From assembly GCF_020075545.1 (NCBI RefSeq), contig NZ_JAIQZK010000001.1, positions 620,001 to 684,000 of the forward strand: DNA of 64,000 nt. The letters run 5' to 3'. The translations under genes and the position numbers were made by a program. The notes under the pieces are model-generated. The model did not search any database, was not told the origin of the DNA, and saw only the letters and a list, made by a program, of their open reading frames with translations. This stretch comes from Nocardioides sp. TRM66260-LWL. GTDB taxonomy: Bacteria; Actinomycetota; Actinomycetes; Propionibacteriales; Nocardioidaceae. Shown in pieces: positions 1-10,632 of this stretch (within the stretch, counting starts at the first letter, position 1; every line of letters starts with the position of its first letter).

Positions 1-13
1 TTAACCCGGGCTG

Positions 14-19
14 TAGCCT
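14..19 (+). promoter_or_regulatory. Leaderless-type -10 hexamer (TAGCCT)
   Basis: TAGCCT fits the TAnnnT pattern of actinobacterial -10 elements. It lies 7 nt before the ATG at 27, so transcription would begin at or next to the start codon. No Shine-Dalgarno sequence is visible. The same arrangement recurs at eight other genes in this window. Confidence 0.5.
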
Positions 20-26
20 GGCTCAC

Positions 27-1208
27 ATGGGACAGACCCCGTTCGAGCTCAGCCGGGACCACGAGGAGTTCCGGCGCACCGTCCGCGCCTTCGCCGAGTC
101 CGAGATCGCGCCCCACGCCGCGCGCTGGGACCGCGAGCACCACTTCCCGGTCGACGTCGTCCACCGGATGGGCGACCTCGGCCTCTTCGGCCTCACCGCC
201 CCCGAGGAGTTCGGGGGAGCGGCCGGCGACTTCACCAGCCTGTGCGTCGCCATCGAGGAGCTCGGCCGGGTCGACCAGTCGATGGGCATCACGCTGCAGG
301 CCGGGGTCGGGCTGGGCATCAACCCCCTCGTCGAGTACGGCACCCGCGAGCAGCAGGAGCGCTGGCTTCCCGACCTCGTCGCCGGCCGCGCGCTCGCCGG
401 GTTCGGGCTCACCGAGCCGGAGGCCGGCTCCGACGCCGGCTCGACCCGCACCCGCGCCGAGCTCAGCGCCGACGGCACCGAGTGGATCGTCAACGGCGCC
501 AAGCAGTTCATCACCAACTCCGGCTCGTCGATCACCTCGCTGGTCACCGTCACCGCGCGCACCGGCGAGCGGGAGGACGGTCGGCCGGAGATCTCCGCGA
601 TCATGCTGCCCGCGGGCACCCCCGGCTTCACCGCCGAGCCCGCCTACGACAAGCTCGGCTGGCACGCCTCCGACACCCATCCGCTGAGCTTCCAGGACGT
701 CCGGGTGCCGGCCGACCACCTGCTCGGCACCCGCGGGCGCGGCTACGCGCAGTTCCTGGCCACCCTCGACGACGGCCGCATCGCGATCTCCGCGCTGGCC
801 ACCGGCTGCGTCCAGGCCTGCCTCGACCACGCGCTCGCGTACGCCGGGGAGCGGCAGGGCTTCGGCGGTCCGATCGGACGCAAGCAGGGCGTCGCCTTCC
901 AGATCGCCGACCTGCAGGTCATGGCCGACGCCAGCCGCCTGCTCACCTACCGGGCGGCCGCGCTGAAGGACGCCGGTGCGCCGGCGGGCGCGGTCAAGCA
1001 GGCGGCGTCGGTGGCCAAGCTCTACTCCACCGAGGCGGCCGTCTCGGCCACCCGCATCGCCACCCAGGTCTTCGGCGGCTACGGCTTCATGGAGGAGTAC
1101 CCCGTGGCCCGGCTCTACCGCGACGCGAAGGTGCTCGAGATCGGCGAGGGCACCTCCGAGGTGCAGCGGATGCTGATCGCCCGGGGGCTCGGGCTGCCCG
1201 TCGAGTGA
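27..1208 (+). CDS. Acyl-CoA dehydrogenase
   Basis: This is a 393-residue FAD-dependent acyl-CoA dehydrogenase, a full-length member of the family that makes the alpha,beta-trans double bond in beta-oxidation or branched-chain acyl-CoA breakdown. Visible marks are an N-terminal helical domain, the FAD/substrate motif LTEPEAGSDAGS (about 131-142), the KQFITNSG strand, and the C-terminal YRDAKVLEIGEGTSEVQR stretch. The catalytic base should be Glu374 in GEGTSE, the short/medium-chain position. The ATG at 27 is preceded by TAGCCT but no ribosome site, which suggests a leaderless mRNA. The gene stands alone and ends in a strong hairpin at 1222. Substrate chain length cannot be read from the sequence. 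Confidence 0.93.
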   Translation: MGQTPFELSRDHEEFRRTVRAFAESEIAPHAARWDREHHFPVDVVHRMGDLGLFGLTAPEEFGGAAGDFTSLCVAIEELGRVDQSMGITLQAGVGLGINPLVEYGTREQQERWLPDLVAGRALAGFGLTEPEAGSDAGSTRTRAELSADGTEWIVNGAKQFITNSGSSITSLVTVTARTGEREDGRPEISAIMLPAGTPGFTAEPAYDKLGWHASDTHPLSFQDVRVPADHLLGTRGRGYAQFLATLDDGRIAISALATGCVQACLDHALAYAGERQGFGGPIGRKQGVAFQIADLQVMADASRLLTYRAAALKDAGAPAGAVKQAASVAKLYSTEAAVSATRIATQVFGGYGFMEEYPVARLYRDAKVLEIGEGTSEVQRMLIARGLGLPVE

Positions 1209-1221
1209 CGAGCGGCTCACC

Positions 1222-1253
1222 GGTCGGACGCCGCGTCGATGCGGCGTCCGACC
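1222..1253 (+). terminator. Perfect 13-bp hairpin after acyl-CoA dehydrogenase
   Basis: The arms GGTCGGACGCCGC and GCGGCGTCCGACC pair perfectly around a 6-nt loop, 14 bp after the stop codon. There is no U-tract, as is common for actinobacterial terminators. Confidence 0.75.
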
Positions 1254-1408
1254 AGCGGTCGGCTAGGTTGGGGGCACAGCCTGTCGTGCTCTCGCCGCGG
1301 GTTGTCCGCACGTCGCAGCTCTGAATCGCAGAACCCGGCTCCGTGCGTCGGCCCGTCGCCACCGGGCGGCCGGGCTCTCGGCGGGACACCACGATCAGAG
1401 AGCACGTC

Positions 1409-2890
1409 TTGAGCACCTTCGCCGATCTCGGCCTGTCCACCTCCCTGACCCGGACCCTCGCGGGTCTGGGCATCACCACGCCCACCCCGATCCAGGCGGC
1501 CACCCTGGCCGACGCGCTGGCCGGACGCGACGTCCTCGGCCGCGGACGCACCGGGTCGGGAAAGACCTACGCCTTCCTCCTGCCGCTGGTCTCCCGCCTC
1601 GCTGGCGGGCCGCGGCCCACCTCCGGCGCGCCCCGCGCGCTCGTCCTCGCCCCGACCCGCGAGCTGGCCACCCAGATCGAGACCGCGCTCGCGCCGCTGG
1701 CCGCCGCGGCCGGCCTCACGTCGCGCACGATCTTCGGCGGCGTCGGCCAGAACCCGCAGGTCGCGGCGCTGCGCCGCGGCGTCGACGTCGTCATCGCCTG
1801 CCCCGGCCGGCTCGAGGACCTCATGGGCCAGGGCCACTGCCGGCTCGACCGCGTCGAGATCACCGTGCTCGACGAGGCCGACCACATGGCCGACATGGGC
1901 TTCCTGCCGGGCGTCCGGCGCATCCTCTCCGCGACGCCGGAGCGCTCGCAGCGGCTGCTCTTCTCGGCCACCCTCGACGGCCAGATCGACTCGCTGGTCA
2001 AGCGGTTCCTGCACCAGCCGGTCACCCACGAGGCCGACTCCGCGCAGTCGCCGGTCGCCAAGATGACCCACCACGTGCTGCACGTCGAGCGCGAGCAGCG
2101 CATCCCGGTGCTGCTCGACCTCACCAGCGCCCCCGGCCGCACGGTCGTGTTCACCCGCACCAAGCACGGCGCCAAGGCGCTGGCCCGCCAGCTCGGCCGC
2201 AACGGCGTGCCCGCGGTCGAGCTGCACGGCAACCTCAGCCAGAACGCCCGCGTGCGCAACCTCGACGCCTTCCACGCCGGCGAGGTCTCCGTGCTCGTCG
2301 CCACCGACATCGCCGCCCGCGGCATCCACGTCGACGACGTCGCGCTCGTCGTGCACGCCGACCCGCCGACCGAGCACAAGGCCTACCTGCACCGCTCGGG
2401 CCGCACCGCCCGCGCGGGCGCCGAGGGCACGGTCGTCACGCTGATGACCTCCGACCAGGTCGGCGACGTCCGCTCGCTGACCCGCGCCGCCGGCATCAAG
2501 CCGACCACCACCCGCATCGAGGGCGCCAGCCACCCGGTGCTCGCCGAGCTCGCCCCCGGTGAGCGCGTGCGGGTCAGCGTGCCCGCCCCCGCGGTCGTCG
2601 TCGCCGAGCCCGCCCGGGCCGAGCGCCCGGCCGGTGGCGGCACCCCCGGCCGGTCGCGCCGTCGCGGCGGGCGTGGCCGCGGCGCCGGGGGCTCGGGCTC
2701 GGGCTCGTCCGGTGGCCAGCAGCGCTCGTCCCAGTCCGGAGCGGCCTCCGGCCAGGGCTCCACGCAGAGGTCCGGCCAGAAGCCGGCCGCGCGCCCGTCG
2801 TCCGCGGCGGCCTCGGCCCGCTCCGGCGGTGCGGCCGCCTTCTCGGCCGGTGGCGCGGCGCGCTCCGGTCGTCGGCGCTCGGGTCGCTGA
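1409..2890 (+). CDS. DEAD-box ATP-dependent RNA helicase
   Basis: This 493-residue RNA helicase unwinds RNA duplexes, usually in cold adaptation, ribosome assembly or RNA decay. In order it shows the Q-motif region (GITTPTPIQ), Walker A GRTGSGKT (about 48-55), DEAD at 155-158, SAT (about 190), and motif VI HRSGRTARAG (about 329). After about residue 400 comes a Gly/Arg/Ser-rich basic tail typical of RhlE-like actinobacterial helicases, probably for RNA binding. I chose the TTG at 1409 because the product then begins at the usual STFADLGL. A GTG at 1343 is in frame but would add a family-atypical extension. A 200-nt leader may carry RNA structure. A palindromic terminator follows. Confidence 0.93.
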   Translation: MSTFADLGLSTSLTRTLAGLGITTPTPIQAATLADALAGRDVLGRGRTGSGKTYAFLLPLVSRLAGGPRPTSGAPRALVLAPTRELATQIETALAPLAAAAGLTSRTIFGGVGQNPQVAALRRGVDVVIACPGRLEDLMGQGHCRLDRVEITVLDEADHMADMGFLPGVRRILSATPERSQRLLFSATLDGQIDSLVKRFLHQPVTHEADSAQSPVAKMTHHVLHVEREQRIPVLLDLTSAPGRTVVFTRTKHGAKALARQLGRNGVPAVELHGNLSQNARVRNLDAFHAGEVSVLVATDIAARGIHVDDVALVVHADPPTEHKAYLHRSGRTARAGAEGTVVTLMTSDQVGDVRSLTRAAGIKPTTTRIEGASHPVLAELAPGERVRVSVPAPAVVVAEPARAERPAGGGTPGRSRRRGGRGRGAGGSGSGSSGGQQRSSQSGAASGQGSTQRSGQKPAARPSSAAASARSGGAAAFSAGGAARSGRRRSGR

Positions 2891-2935
2891 TCCCAGCACC
2901 CCAGCACCTCGGCAGGCCCAGCACGCCAGCACGAA

Positions 2936-2963
2936 GGCCCCCGGATCCGCGGATCCGGGGGCC
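2936..2963 (+). terminator. 28-bp perfect palindromic terminator
   Basis: The arms GGCCCCCGGATCC and GGATCCGGGGGCC are separated by GC only, so the whole element is a perfect palindrome. It lies 45 bp after the helicase stop and before glutamine synthetase. Confidence 0.8.
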
Positions 2964-3090
2964 GTCGTCGTGTGATGCCGAGCACGTCGAGGCCCGCCCT
3001 CCCGCCTGGATCGCGGGGCAGACCCGCGTGCCGGTCCAGTCCGGTCGGCCCACGTCACCGGCACGAAACATGCCCGACTCACGGCGTCCC

Positions 3091-3096
3091 TAGATT
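3091..3096 (+). promoter_or_regulatory. Leaderless-type -10 hexamer (TAGATT)
   Basis: TAGATT ends 6 nt before the ATG of the type III glutamine synthetase. No ribosome binding site intervenes, which matches the leaderless arrangement seen at other genes here. Confidence 0.5.
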
Positions 3097-3102
3097 CCGG
3101 CC

Positions 3103-5280
3103 ATGACCGCCAATCCCGTCCGCCTGCAGGCCATCGCCGCCGTCCAGGCGACCACCCCGCCGCCGTTCGACTTCGACCCCGCCGCCGAGCCGGGTGCGGT
3201 CTTCGGCGAGAACGTCTTCAGCCTCCAGGCGATGCGCAAGCGGCTGCCCAAGGGCGTCTACAAGTCGGTGCTCTCGACGATCGACCAGGGTGCCCCGCTC
3301 GACCCCGACGTCGCGGACGCCGTCGCGTCGGCGATGAAGGACTGGGCGATGGAGAAGGGCGCGACCCACTACGCCCACGTCTTCTACCCGCTCACCGGGC
3401 TCACGGCGGAGAAGCACGACAGCTTCCTCGAGCCGGTGGGCGACGGCTCGGCGATCTCGGAGTTCTCCGGCAAGACCCTGATCCAGGGCGAGCCGGACGC
3501 CTCGTCGTTCCCCAACGGCGGCCTGCGCGCGACCTTCGAGGCGCGCGGCTACACCGGCTGGGACATCCAGAGCCCGGCGTACATCCTGGAGAACCCCAAC
3601 GGCAACACGCTGTGCATCCCCACGGTGTTCATCTCGATGACCGGCGAGGCGCTCGACCACAAGACCCCGCTGCTGCGCAGCCAGCAGGCCATGTCGTTGC
3701 ACGCGAAGCGCATCCTGAGCCTGTTCGGCCACGAGGACCCGCAGAACGTCGTGTCCTACTGCGGCCCCGAGCAGGAGTACTTCCTGGTCGACGGCCACTT
3801 CTTCCACGCCCGGCCCGACCTGCTCAGCTCCGGCCGCACCCTGTTCGGCGCCAAGCCGCCCAAGGGCCAGGAGTTCGACGACCACTACTTCGGCGCCATC
3901 CCCGAGCGCGTGCTGGCGTTCATGATGGACACCGAGCACGCGCTGTTCAAGCTCGGCATCCCGGCCAAGACCCGCCACAACGAGGTCGCGCCGGGCCAGT
4001 TCGAGGTGGCCCCGATGTTCGAGCGGTCGAACCTCGCCTCGGACCACCAGCAGCTGCTCATGACGACGTTCCGCTCGATCGCCAAGAAGCACGGCATGGA
4101 GTGCCTCTTCCACGAGAAGCCGTTCGCCGGCGTCAACGGCTCGGGCAAGCACGTCAACTTCTCCATCGGCAACGCCGCCCAGGGCAACCTGCTGCTGCCC
4201 GGCGACACCCCGCACGAGAACGCCCAGTTCCTCGTCGTGTGCGCGGCGGTGATCCGCGCCGTGCACCGCTACGGCGGTCTGCTGCGCGTCTCGGTGGCCT
4301 CGGCGTCCAACGACCACCGCCTCGGCGCCAACGAGGCCCCGCCGGCGATCATCTCGATCTTCCTCGGCGACCAGCTCGCCGACGTCTTCGACCAGATCGC
4401 CAAGGGCGGCGCGACCCGCTCGAAGGAGAAGGGCACGCTGACGATCGGCGTCGACACCCTGCCCGACCTCAGCAAGGACCCCGGCGACCGCAACCGCACG
4501 TCGCCCTTCGCCTTCACCGGCAACCGGTTCGAGTTCCGGGCCCCCGGCTCGCTGCAGACCGTGGCGGCGCCGATGGTCGTGATCAACACGATCATGGCCG
4601 AGGCGCTGGACTTCTGCGTCACCGAGCTCGAGCAGGCGGTCGCCGCCGGCACGGACTTCGACGAGGCCGTGCAGACCCTGCTCACGCAGATCATCGCCGA
4701 CCACGGAGCGGTGATCTTCAACGGCAACGGCTACTCCGAGGAGTGGCAGGTCGAGGCCGAGCAGCGCGGCCTGAAGAACCTCCGCACCACGGTCGACGCG
4801 CTCCCCGAGCTGATCTCGCCCGAGGCCGTCGAGCTGTTCAGCCGCTACGCGGTCTTCAACGAGCGCGAGATGCACAGCCGCTACGAGGTCGGCTGCGAGC
4901 AGTACGTCCTGAGCATCGGGGTCGAGGCCAACACCACCCTGGAGATCGGCTCGACGACGGTGCTGCCGGCCGCGGTGCGCTACCAGACCGAGCTGGCCTC
5001 GAACGCGGCCGCGCTCAAGGCCGCCGGACTCGAGCCCGACCTGGCCGACCTGACGTCCCTGAGCGCCACGATCGCCGACCTCCGCGCCGGCCTCGCGACG
5101 CTGGCCGACGCCGTGGCCCACGAGCACCCGGCCGACCCGCTCGAGGCCGCGACCTTCGCCCGTGACGTCGTGCTGCCGGCCATGGCCGCCGTGCGCGCCG
5201 CGGCCGACGCGCTCGAGGGCGTCGTGGCCGACGACCTGTGGGCGCTGCCGACCTACCAGGAGATGCTGCACATCCTCTGA
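3103..5280 (+). CDS. glnN: Glutamine synthetase, type III
   Basis: This 725-residue enzyme is the size of GSIII, the large glutamine synthetase class, far longer than GSI (about 470). It condenses ammonia and glutamate with ATP in the cytosol. GSIII hallmarks seen are the N-terminal [17 protein letters not shown] block, the ATP/metal-binding core around [10 protein letters not shown] (about 222-231), [12 protein letters not shown], the [12 protein letters not shown] loop, and [18 protein letters not shown]. The last is the diagnostic motif, with the glutamate-binding Arg. The gene is monocistronic, with a leaderless-type promoter before it and a strong hairpin after it. No GlnR box was recognised. 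Family assignment is firm; the symbol follows usual GSIII usage. Confidence 0.95.
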   Translation: MTANPVRLQAIAAVQATTPPPFDFDPAAEPGAVFGENVFSLQAMRKRLPKGVYKSVLSTIDQGAPLDPDVADAVASAMKDWAMEKGATHYAHVFYPLTGLTAEKHDSFLEPVGDGSAISEFSGKTLIQGEPDASSFPNGGLRATFEARGYTGWDIQSPAYILENPNGNTLCIPTVFISMTGEALDHKTPLLRSQQAMSLHAKRILSLFGHEDPQNVVSYCGPEQEYFLVDGHFFHARPDLLSSGRTLFGAKPPKGQEFDDHYFGAIPERVLAFMMDTEHALFKLGIPAKTRHNEVAPGQFEVAPMFERSNLASDHQQLLMTTFRSIAKKHGMECLFHEKPFAGVNGSGKHVNFSIGNAAQGNLLLPGDTPHENAQFLVVCAAVIRAVHRYGGLLRVSVASASNDHRLGANEAPPAIISIFLGDQLADVFDQIAKGGATRSKEKGTLTIGVDTLPDLSKDPGDRNRTSPFAFTGNRFEFRAPGSLQTVAAPMVVINTIMAEALDFCVTELEQAVAAGTDFDEAVQTLLTQIIADHGAVIFNGNGYSEEWQVEAEQRGLKNLRTTVDALPELISPEAVELFSRYAVFNEREMHSRYEVGCEQYVLSIGVEANTTLEIGSTTVLPAAVRYQTELASNAAALKAAGLEPDLADLTSLSATIADLRAGLATLADAVAHEHPADPLEAATFARDVVLPAMAAVRAAADALEGVVADDLWALPTYQEMLHIL

Positions 5281-5330
5281 TCCGCCGCCGGCCTCCCGCG
5301 GGAGGTCCCCGCTCGCCCGCCTCCCCTCTC

Positions 5331-5365
5331 GCACGCGCCCCGGACGACCCGTCCGGGGCGCGTGC
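5331..5365 (+). terminator. Perfect 15-bp hairpin terminator
   Basis: The arms GCACGCGCCCCGGAC and GTCCGGGGCGCGTGC flank a GACCC loop. It ends the glutamine synthetase transcript and lies immediately upstream of the TPP riboswitch. A second, shorter palindrome (cctcccgcgggagg) lies at 5292-5305. Confidence 0.85.
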
Positions 5366-5377
5366 TACGTTCGAGCA

Positions 5378-5471
5378 CGTCCAACGGGAGTCCGCGGCAG
5401 CGGGCTGAGAGGGAGCTGTTCCGCTCCGACCGTCACACCTGATCCGGTTCATGCCGGCGTAGGGAGCGACT
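5378..5471 (+). promoter_or_regulatory. TPP (thi-box) riboswitch
   Basis: The conserved TPP aptamer blocks occur in order: ACGGGAGTCC, then GGGCTGAGAGGG (pyrimidine-sensing arm), then ACACCTGATCCGGTTCATGCCGG and CGTAGGGA (pyrophosphate arm and P1 closure). It sits directly before the thiamine locus, with only about 5 nt to the first start codon. Control of translation initiation by masking of the start region is therefore more likely than attenuation, though this last point is inference. Confidence 0.95.
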
Positions 5472-5475
5472 CGAG

Positions 5476-7408
<1,933 letters not shown>

Positions 7409-7464
7409 GGCGCGCCACCGTTCGGGTTCCGTCAAGGACGCGGGGGAGCGGCCCGCCGGACTCG

Positions 7465-7470
7465 TAGGTT
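7465..7470 (+). promoter_or_regulatory. Leaderless-type -10 hexamer (TAGGTT)
   Basis: TAGGTT ends 6 nt before the GTG at 7477 of the Kup gene. This spacing favours the GTG over the ATG at 7480 as first codon. Confidence 0.45.
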
Positions 7471-7476
7471 CCCCGG

Positions 7477-9399
7477 GTGATGTCCGGAACCTCGGTCGGC
7501 GGCCGCTCGCCCCTGCGGGCGGCGGTCGTGGTGGGTGCGCTCGGCGTCGTCTTCGGCGACATCGGCACCAGCCCGATCTACACGCTGCAGACCGTCTTCA
7601 ACCCCGCCGACCCGCACCCGGTGCCGCTGGTGCGCGAGAACGTCCTCGGCGTGGTGTCGCTGATCGTGTGGTCGGTGGTGCTGATCGTGACGGTCACCTA
7701 CGTGCTGCTGGCCATGCGCGTCGACAACCGCGGCGAGGGCGGCATCCTGGCGCTGATCACGCTGCTGCGCCGCCGGGCCCGCGCGGGTCGCGACCGACTG
7801 GCGGCCGCGCTGGTCGTGGCCGGCGTGTTCGGCGCGGCCCTCTTCCTCGGCGACTCGATGATCACGCCGGCGATCTCGGTGCTCTCCGCCGTCGAGGGCG
7901 TCACCGTGGTGCGTCCCGGCCTGGCCGGTGCGGTGGTGCCCGCGACCGCGGTGATCCTGCTGCTCCTCTTCGCCGCCCAGCGTCTCGGGACGGCGGCCGT
8001 CGGCCGGCTCTTCGGGCCGGTGATGATCACCTGGTTCGTCTCCATCGGCGCGCTCGGCGCCGCCGGGGTGCGACACGCCCCGGAGGTCCTGCTCGCGCTC
8101 TCGCCCACCTACGCCGTGGACTTCCTGGTGGGACATGCCTCGATCGCGTTCTTCGCGCTGGCGGCGGTCGTCCTCGCGGTCACCGGCGCCGAGGCGCTCT
8201 ACGCCGACATGGGCCACTTCGGCCGCCGGCCGATCGCCCTGGGCTGGCTGCTGCTGGTCTTCCCCGCCTGCGTGCTCAGCTACCTCGGCCAGGGCGCGCT
8301 GCTGCTCGACGACCCGTCGTCGGCGTCCGCGCCGTTCTTCCTGCTCGCGCCCGACTGGGCGCGGGTGCCGATCGTCGTCCTGGCCACCGCCGCGACCGTG
8401 ATCGCCTCCCAGGCCGTCATCACCGGGGCGTTCTCGGTGGCCGCCCAGGCCGCCCAGCTCGGCTACCTGCCGCGGCTGCGGGTCGTCCACACCTCCCGCT
8501 CGACGGCCGGTCAGGTGTACGTGCCGTGGATCAACGGCCTGCTCGCGGTGGCCGTGCTCGTCCTGGTGCTCACCTTCCGCAGCTCGCTGGCGCTGGCGTA
8601 CGCGTTCGGCATGGCCGTGACCGGGACGATCCTGGTGACGACCGTCCTGCTGCTCCACGTGGCGTGGCGCACCTGGTCGGTGCCCCGGCCGCTGCTGGTG
8701 GCCGGCTTCGGGGTGCTGATCGGCGTCGACCTGCTCTTCCTCGCCGCGAACCTCACCAAGCTCGTGCACGGCGCCTGGCTGCCGCTCGCGCTGGCGCTGA
8801 CCGCCTTCGCCGTGATGACCACCTGGCAGTGGGGACGCTCGCGGGTCACCGCCCGCCGTCGGGAGATGGAGGGCCCGCTGCTCGCCTTCGCCGAGGACCT
8901 GCGCCTGCGCCCCGACGCGCTGACGACCGTCCCGGGCACGGCGGTCTTCCTCGACCGCGGGCCGGACACCACGCCCCTGGCGCTGCGCGCGAACACCGAG
9001 CACAACCGCGTGCGCCACGAGCGGGTCGTCGTCCTCACCGTGAAGGTCGAGCCGGTGCCGCGCGTCGGCCCCGACGAGCGGGTGCTCGTCGACGACCTCG
9101 GCGATCCCGACGACGGCCTCACGCACGTGACGCTCCGGTTCGGCTACGCCGAGCGGCCCGACGTCCCCCGGACGCTCGCGACGCTCCCGCCCGCGCTGAC
9201 CGAGGGCGTCCTCGACCTCGAGCACGCCACCTGGTTCCTCTCGACCATCGACCTGCACCCCGACGACGCGGTGCGCGGCCTCGGCGCCTGGCGCACCCGG
9301 CTGTTCCTGGCGACCTCGCACCTCACCGCCGACGCCGCCGAGCACTTCGGGCTGCCGCGGGAGCGGACGGTGCTGATGGGCGCCCGGGTCGAGGTGTGA
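7477..9399 (+). CDS. kup: Kup-family low-affinity potassium transporter
   Basis: This 640-residue integral membrane protein of the KUP/HAK/KT family imports K+ with protons. The signature GALGVVFGDIGTSPIYTL is at about residues 19-36. About 12 hydrophobic segments follow (for example FGAALFLGDSMITPAISVL and GAEALYADMGHFG), then a cytosolic C-terminal domain of roughly 170 residues. That is the standard Kup layout and length. GTG 7477 fits the leaderless promoter spacing; ATG 7480 is the next codon. The gene converges on a minus-strand carboxypeptidase with only 4 bp between the stops, and no room for a separate terminator. Confidence 0.95.
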   Translation: MMSGTSVGGRSPLRAAVVVGALGVVFGDIGTSPIYTLQTVFNPADPHPVPLVRENVLGVVSLIVWSVVLIVTVTYVLLAMRVDNRGEGGILALITLLRRRARAGRDRLAAALVVAGVFGAALFLGDSMITPAISVLSAVEGVTVVRPGLAGAVVPATAVILLLLFAAQRLGTAAVGRLFGPVMITWFVSIGALGAAGVRHAPEVLLALSPTYAVDFLVGHASIAFFALAAVVLAVTGAEALYADMGHFGRRPIALGWLLLVFPACVLSYLGQGALLLDDPSSASAPFFLLAPDWARVPIVVLATAATVIASQAVITGAFSVAAQAAQLGYLPRLRVVHTSRSTAGQVYVPWINGLLAVAVLVLVLTFRSSLALAYAFGMAVTGTILVTTVLLLHVAWRTWSVPRPLLVAGFGVLIGVDLLFLAANLTKLVHGAWLPLALALTAFAVMTTWQWGRSRVTARRREMEGPLLAFAEDLRLRPDALTTVPGTAVFLDRGPDTTPLALRANTEHNRVRHERVVVLTVKVEPVPRVGPDERVLVDDLGDPDDGLTHVTLRFGYAERPDVPRTLATLPPALTEGVLDLEHATWFLSTIDLHPDDAVRGLGAWRTRLFLATSHLTADAAEHFGLPRERTVLMGARVEV

Positions 9400-9403
9400 G
9401 CGG

Positions 9404-10216
9404 CTACCAGGCCGCCCGGTTGGCCTGCAGCAGCCCGGTGCCGGCCGTCCAGGTGCGGTAGCGGTACGACGGCGAGCGGGTGAGCTCGACGGTCACCGCG
9501 ACGCCGTCGTGCCGGGCGTTGAACCACGACGTCAGCGTGGGGTCGTCGGCGGGGGAGCCGGGGGATCCGCCCGCGGTCGGGGCCGCGATGGCGCGCTGCG
9601 GCAGCCGCAGCCAGTAGGCGAGGCGGTCGACGTAGGCCGGACGCTTGCGGGTGCGGCCCACGGCGCCGAACGGCTGGTGCAGCGAGGTGACGTAGTCGGG
9701 GTCGACGGCGTCGAGGAACCGCAGCATCGCGCGGGTCTCGCGCTCGGAGGCCGGCGCCGGGCCGCCGTAGTAGGGCGACGTGCGCGACCCCGACACCCAG
9801 CCGCGCGTCGGCCAGTTGCGGTTGAGGTCGACCCCGCGGGCGTTCTTGCGGGTGCCGCGCAGCGCGCCGTCGGGGTTCATCGTCGGGACGATCCACAGGT
9901 CGACGTCGGAGTCGACCGCGAGCCGGTCGCGCACGAACCGCATCGTGGTCGGCCCGGCCGGCTCGTCGCCGTGCATCTGGCCCAGCAGCACGACCCGCAC
10001 CCGTGCCTCGGGCGAGCCCTTGCGGTAGGCGACGATCGGGCGGCCCTGCCAGGAGTGGCCGAGCACCCGCGTCTCGACCACCTGCTTCGCCCGCGCGTAA
10101 GGGTAGGCGTGCGAGCCGGACGGGGTGCTCGCGGCCGCGGCGGCCGGTGCGGGGACGGTCGGCGCGGCGGTGCCGGCGAGGATGAGGGCGGCGGCGAGCG
10201 GCAGGACGGGGCGCAT
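9404..10216 (-). CDS. Secreted M14-family zinc carboxypeptidase
   Basis: This 270-residue product has an N-terminal signal peptide (basic start, hydrophobic LPLAAALILAGTAA, then an Ala/Pro cleavage region). It is followed by an M14 metallopeptidase fold. Zinc ligands appear as His82 and Glu85 in MHGDEP, and His180 in SLHQPFG. The substrate-binding GTRKNARGVDLNRNWP block is at 121-136, and the catalytic Glu is Glu244 in VTVELTRSPS. It likely trims C-terminal residues from peptides or peptidoglycan stems outside the cell, a murein-peptide amidase-like role. At 270 residues it is a minimal catalytic domain. Family is sure; substrate is unknown. Confidence 0.9.
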   Translation of the reverse strand: MRPVLPLAAALILAGTAAPTVPAPAAAAASTPSGSHAYPYARAKQVVETRVLGHSWQGRPIVAYRKGSPEARVRVVLLGQMHGDEPAGPTTMRFVRDRLAVDSDVDLWIVPTMNPDGALRGTRKNARGVDLNRNWPTRGWVSGSRTSPYYGGPAPASERETRAMLRFLDAVDPDYVTSLHQPFGAVGRTRKRPAYVDRLAYWLRLPQRAIAAPTAGGSPGSPADDPTLTSWFNARHDGVAVTVELTRSPSYRYRTWTAGTGLLQANRAAW

Positions 10217-10261
10217 GCGACGACCATGCCCCCGGGGGCGTCGTCTCAGTCGCCCTTCGCC

Positions 10262-10552
10262 TCAGTCGTCCCGGTCGAAGATCTCCAGCAGCGCCCGGAT
10301 GGGCGTGTCGGACTCCGCCGGGTGGCGCAGTCGCCGCGCGGGGTGCAGCCGGTACTCGTTGCGTCGCCCGACCTTCACCTTGGTGACGTAGCCGGCGTCC
10401 TCGAGATCGCTGACGATGGCCTGGGCGGCGCGCTCGGTGATGCCGACCGACTCCGCGAGGTCACGCAGCCGGGCCGAGGAGTCGCGGCTCAGCGCGACGA
10501 GCACGTGGCCGTGGTTGGAGAGGAACGTCCAACTGCGGTCGGTCTCGGGCAC
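10262..10552 (-). CDS. Small winged-helix transcriptional regulator
   Basis: This 96-residue protein is almost entirely one winged helix-turn-helix: NHGHVLVALSRDSSARLRDL, then the recognition region ESVGITERAAQAIVSDLEDAGYV, then the wing VKVGRRNEYRLHP. It resembles the MarR/ArsR-like 'HTH-only' regulators common in actinobacteria. GTG 10552 is preceded at 7 nt by a TAGACT -10 element on the minus strand. The gene is divergent from the dab fusion gene, with about 80 bp between the starts, so it may regulate that gene. This is inferred from position only. Confidence 0.75.
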   Translation of the reverse strand: MPETDRSWTFLSNHGHVLVALSRDSSARLRDLAESVGITERAAQAIVSDLEDAGYVTKVKVGRRNEYRLHPARRLRHPAESDTPIRALLEIFDRDD

Positions 10553-10559
10553 GCGGGGG

Positions 10560-10565
10560 AGTCTA
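10560..10565 (-). promoter_or_regulatory. Leaderless-type -10 hexamer (TAGACT, minus strand)
   Basis: On the minus strand TAGACT ends 7 nt before the GTG of the winged-helix regulator. Confidence 0.5.
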
Positions 10566-10601
10566 GCCCTATGGCAGAGGTCATACTCCGGTCTCTAGAC
10601 A

Positions 10602-10619
10602 CATGAATTTCTCTTCATG
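10602..10619. promoter_or_regulatory. Inverted repeat in the dab promoter region
   Basis: CATGAA, 6-nt spacer, TTCATG gives a symmetrical half-site pair; a third CATGAA copy lies at 10632. The element overlaps the most upstream possible start codon of the fusion gene (10603), which argues that translation starts later. It could be an operator for the divergent regulator or a LysR-type (ATGAA-N6-TTCAT) site. Confidence 0.35.
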
Positions 10620-10632
10620 CATTCTTCTTCCC

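Noticed and set aside
1343..1408. N-terminal extension of the DEAD-box helicase from GTG 1343
   Set aside because: The added residues (RRPVATGRPGSRRDT) are not family-like; the TTG at 1409 gives the usual N-terminus.
3079..5334. Minus-strand open frame of 751 codons
   Set aside because: It is antisense to glutamine synthetase, with low-complexity composition and no motif.
7432..9345. Minus-strand open frame of 637 codons opposite kup
   Set aside because: It is an Asp/His/Gln/Arg-rich shadow frame with no family features.
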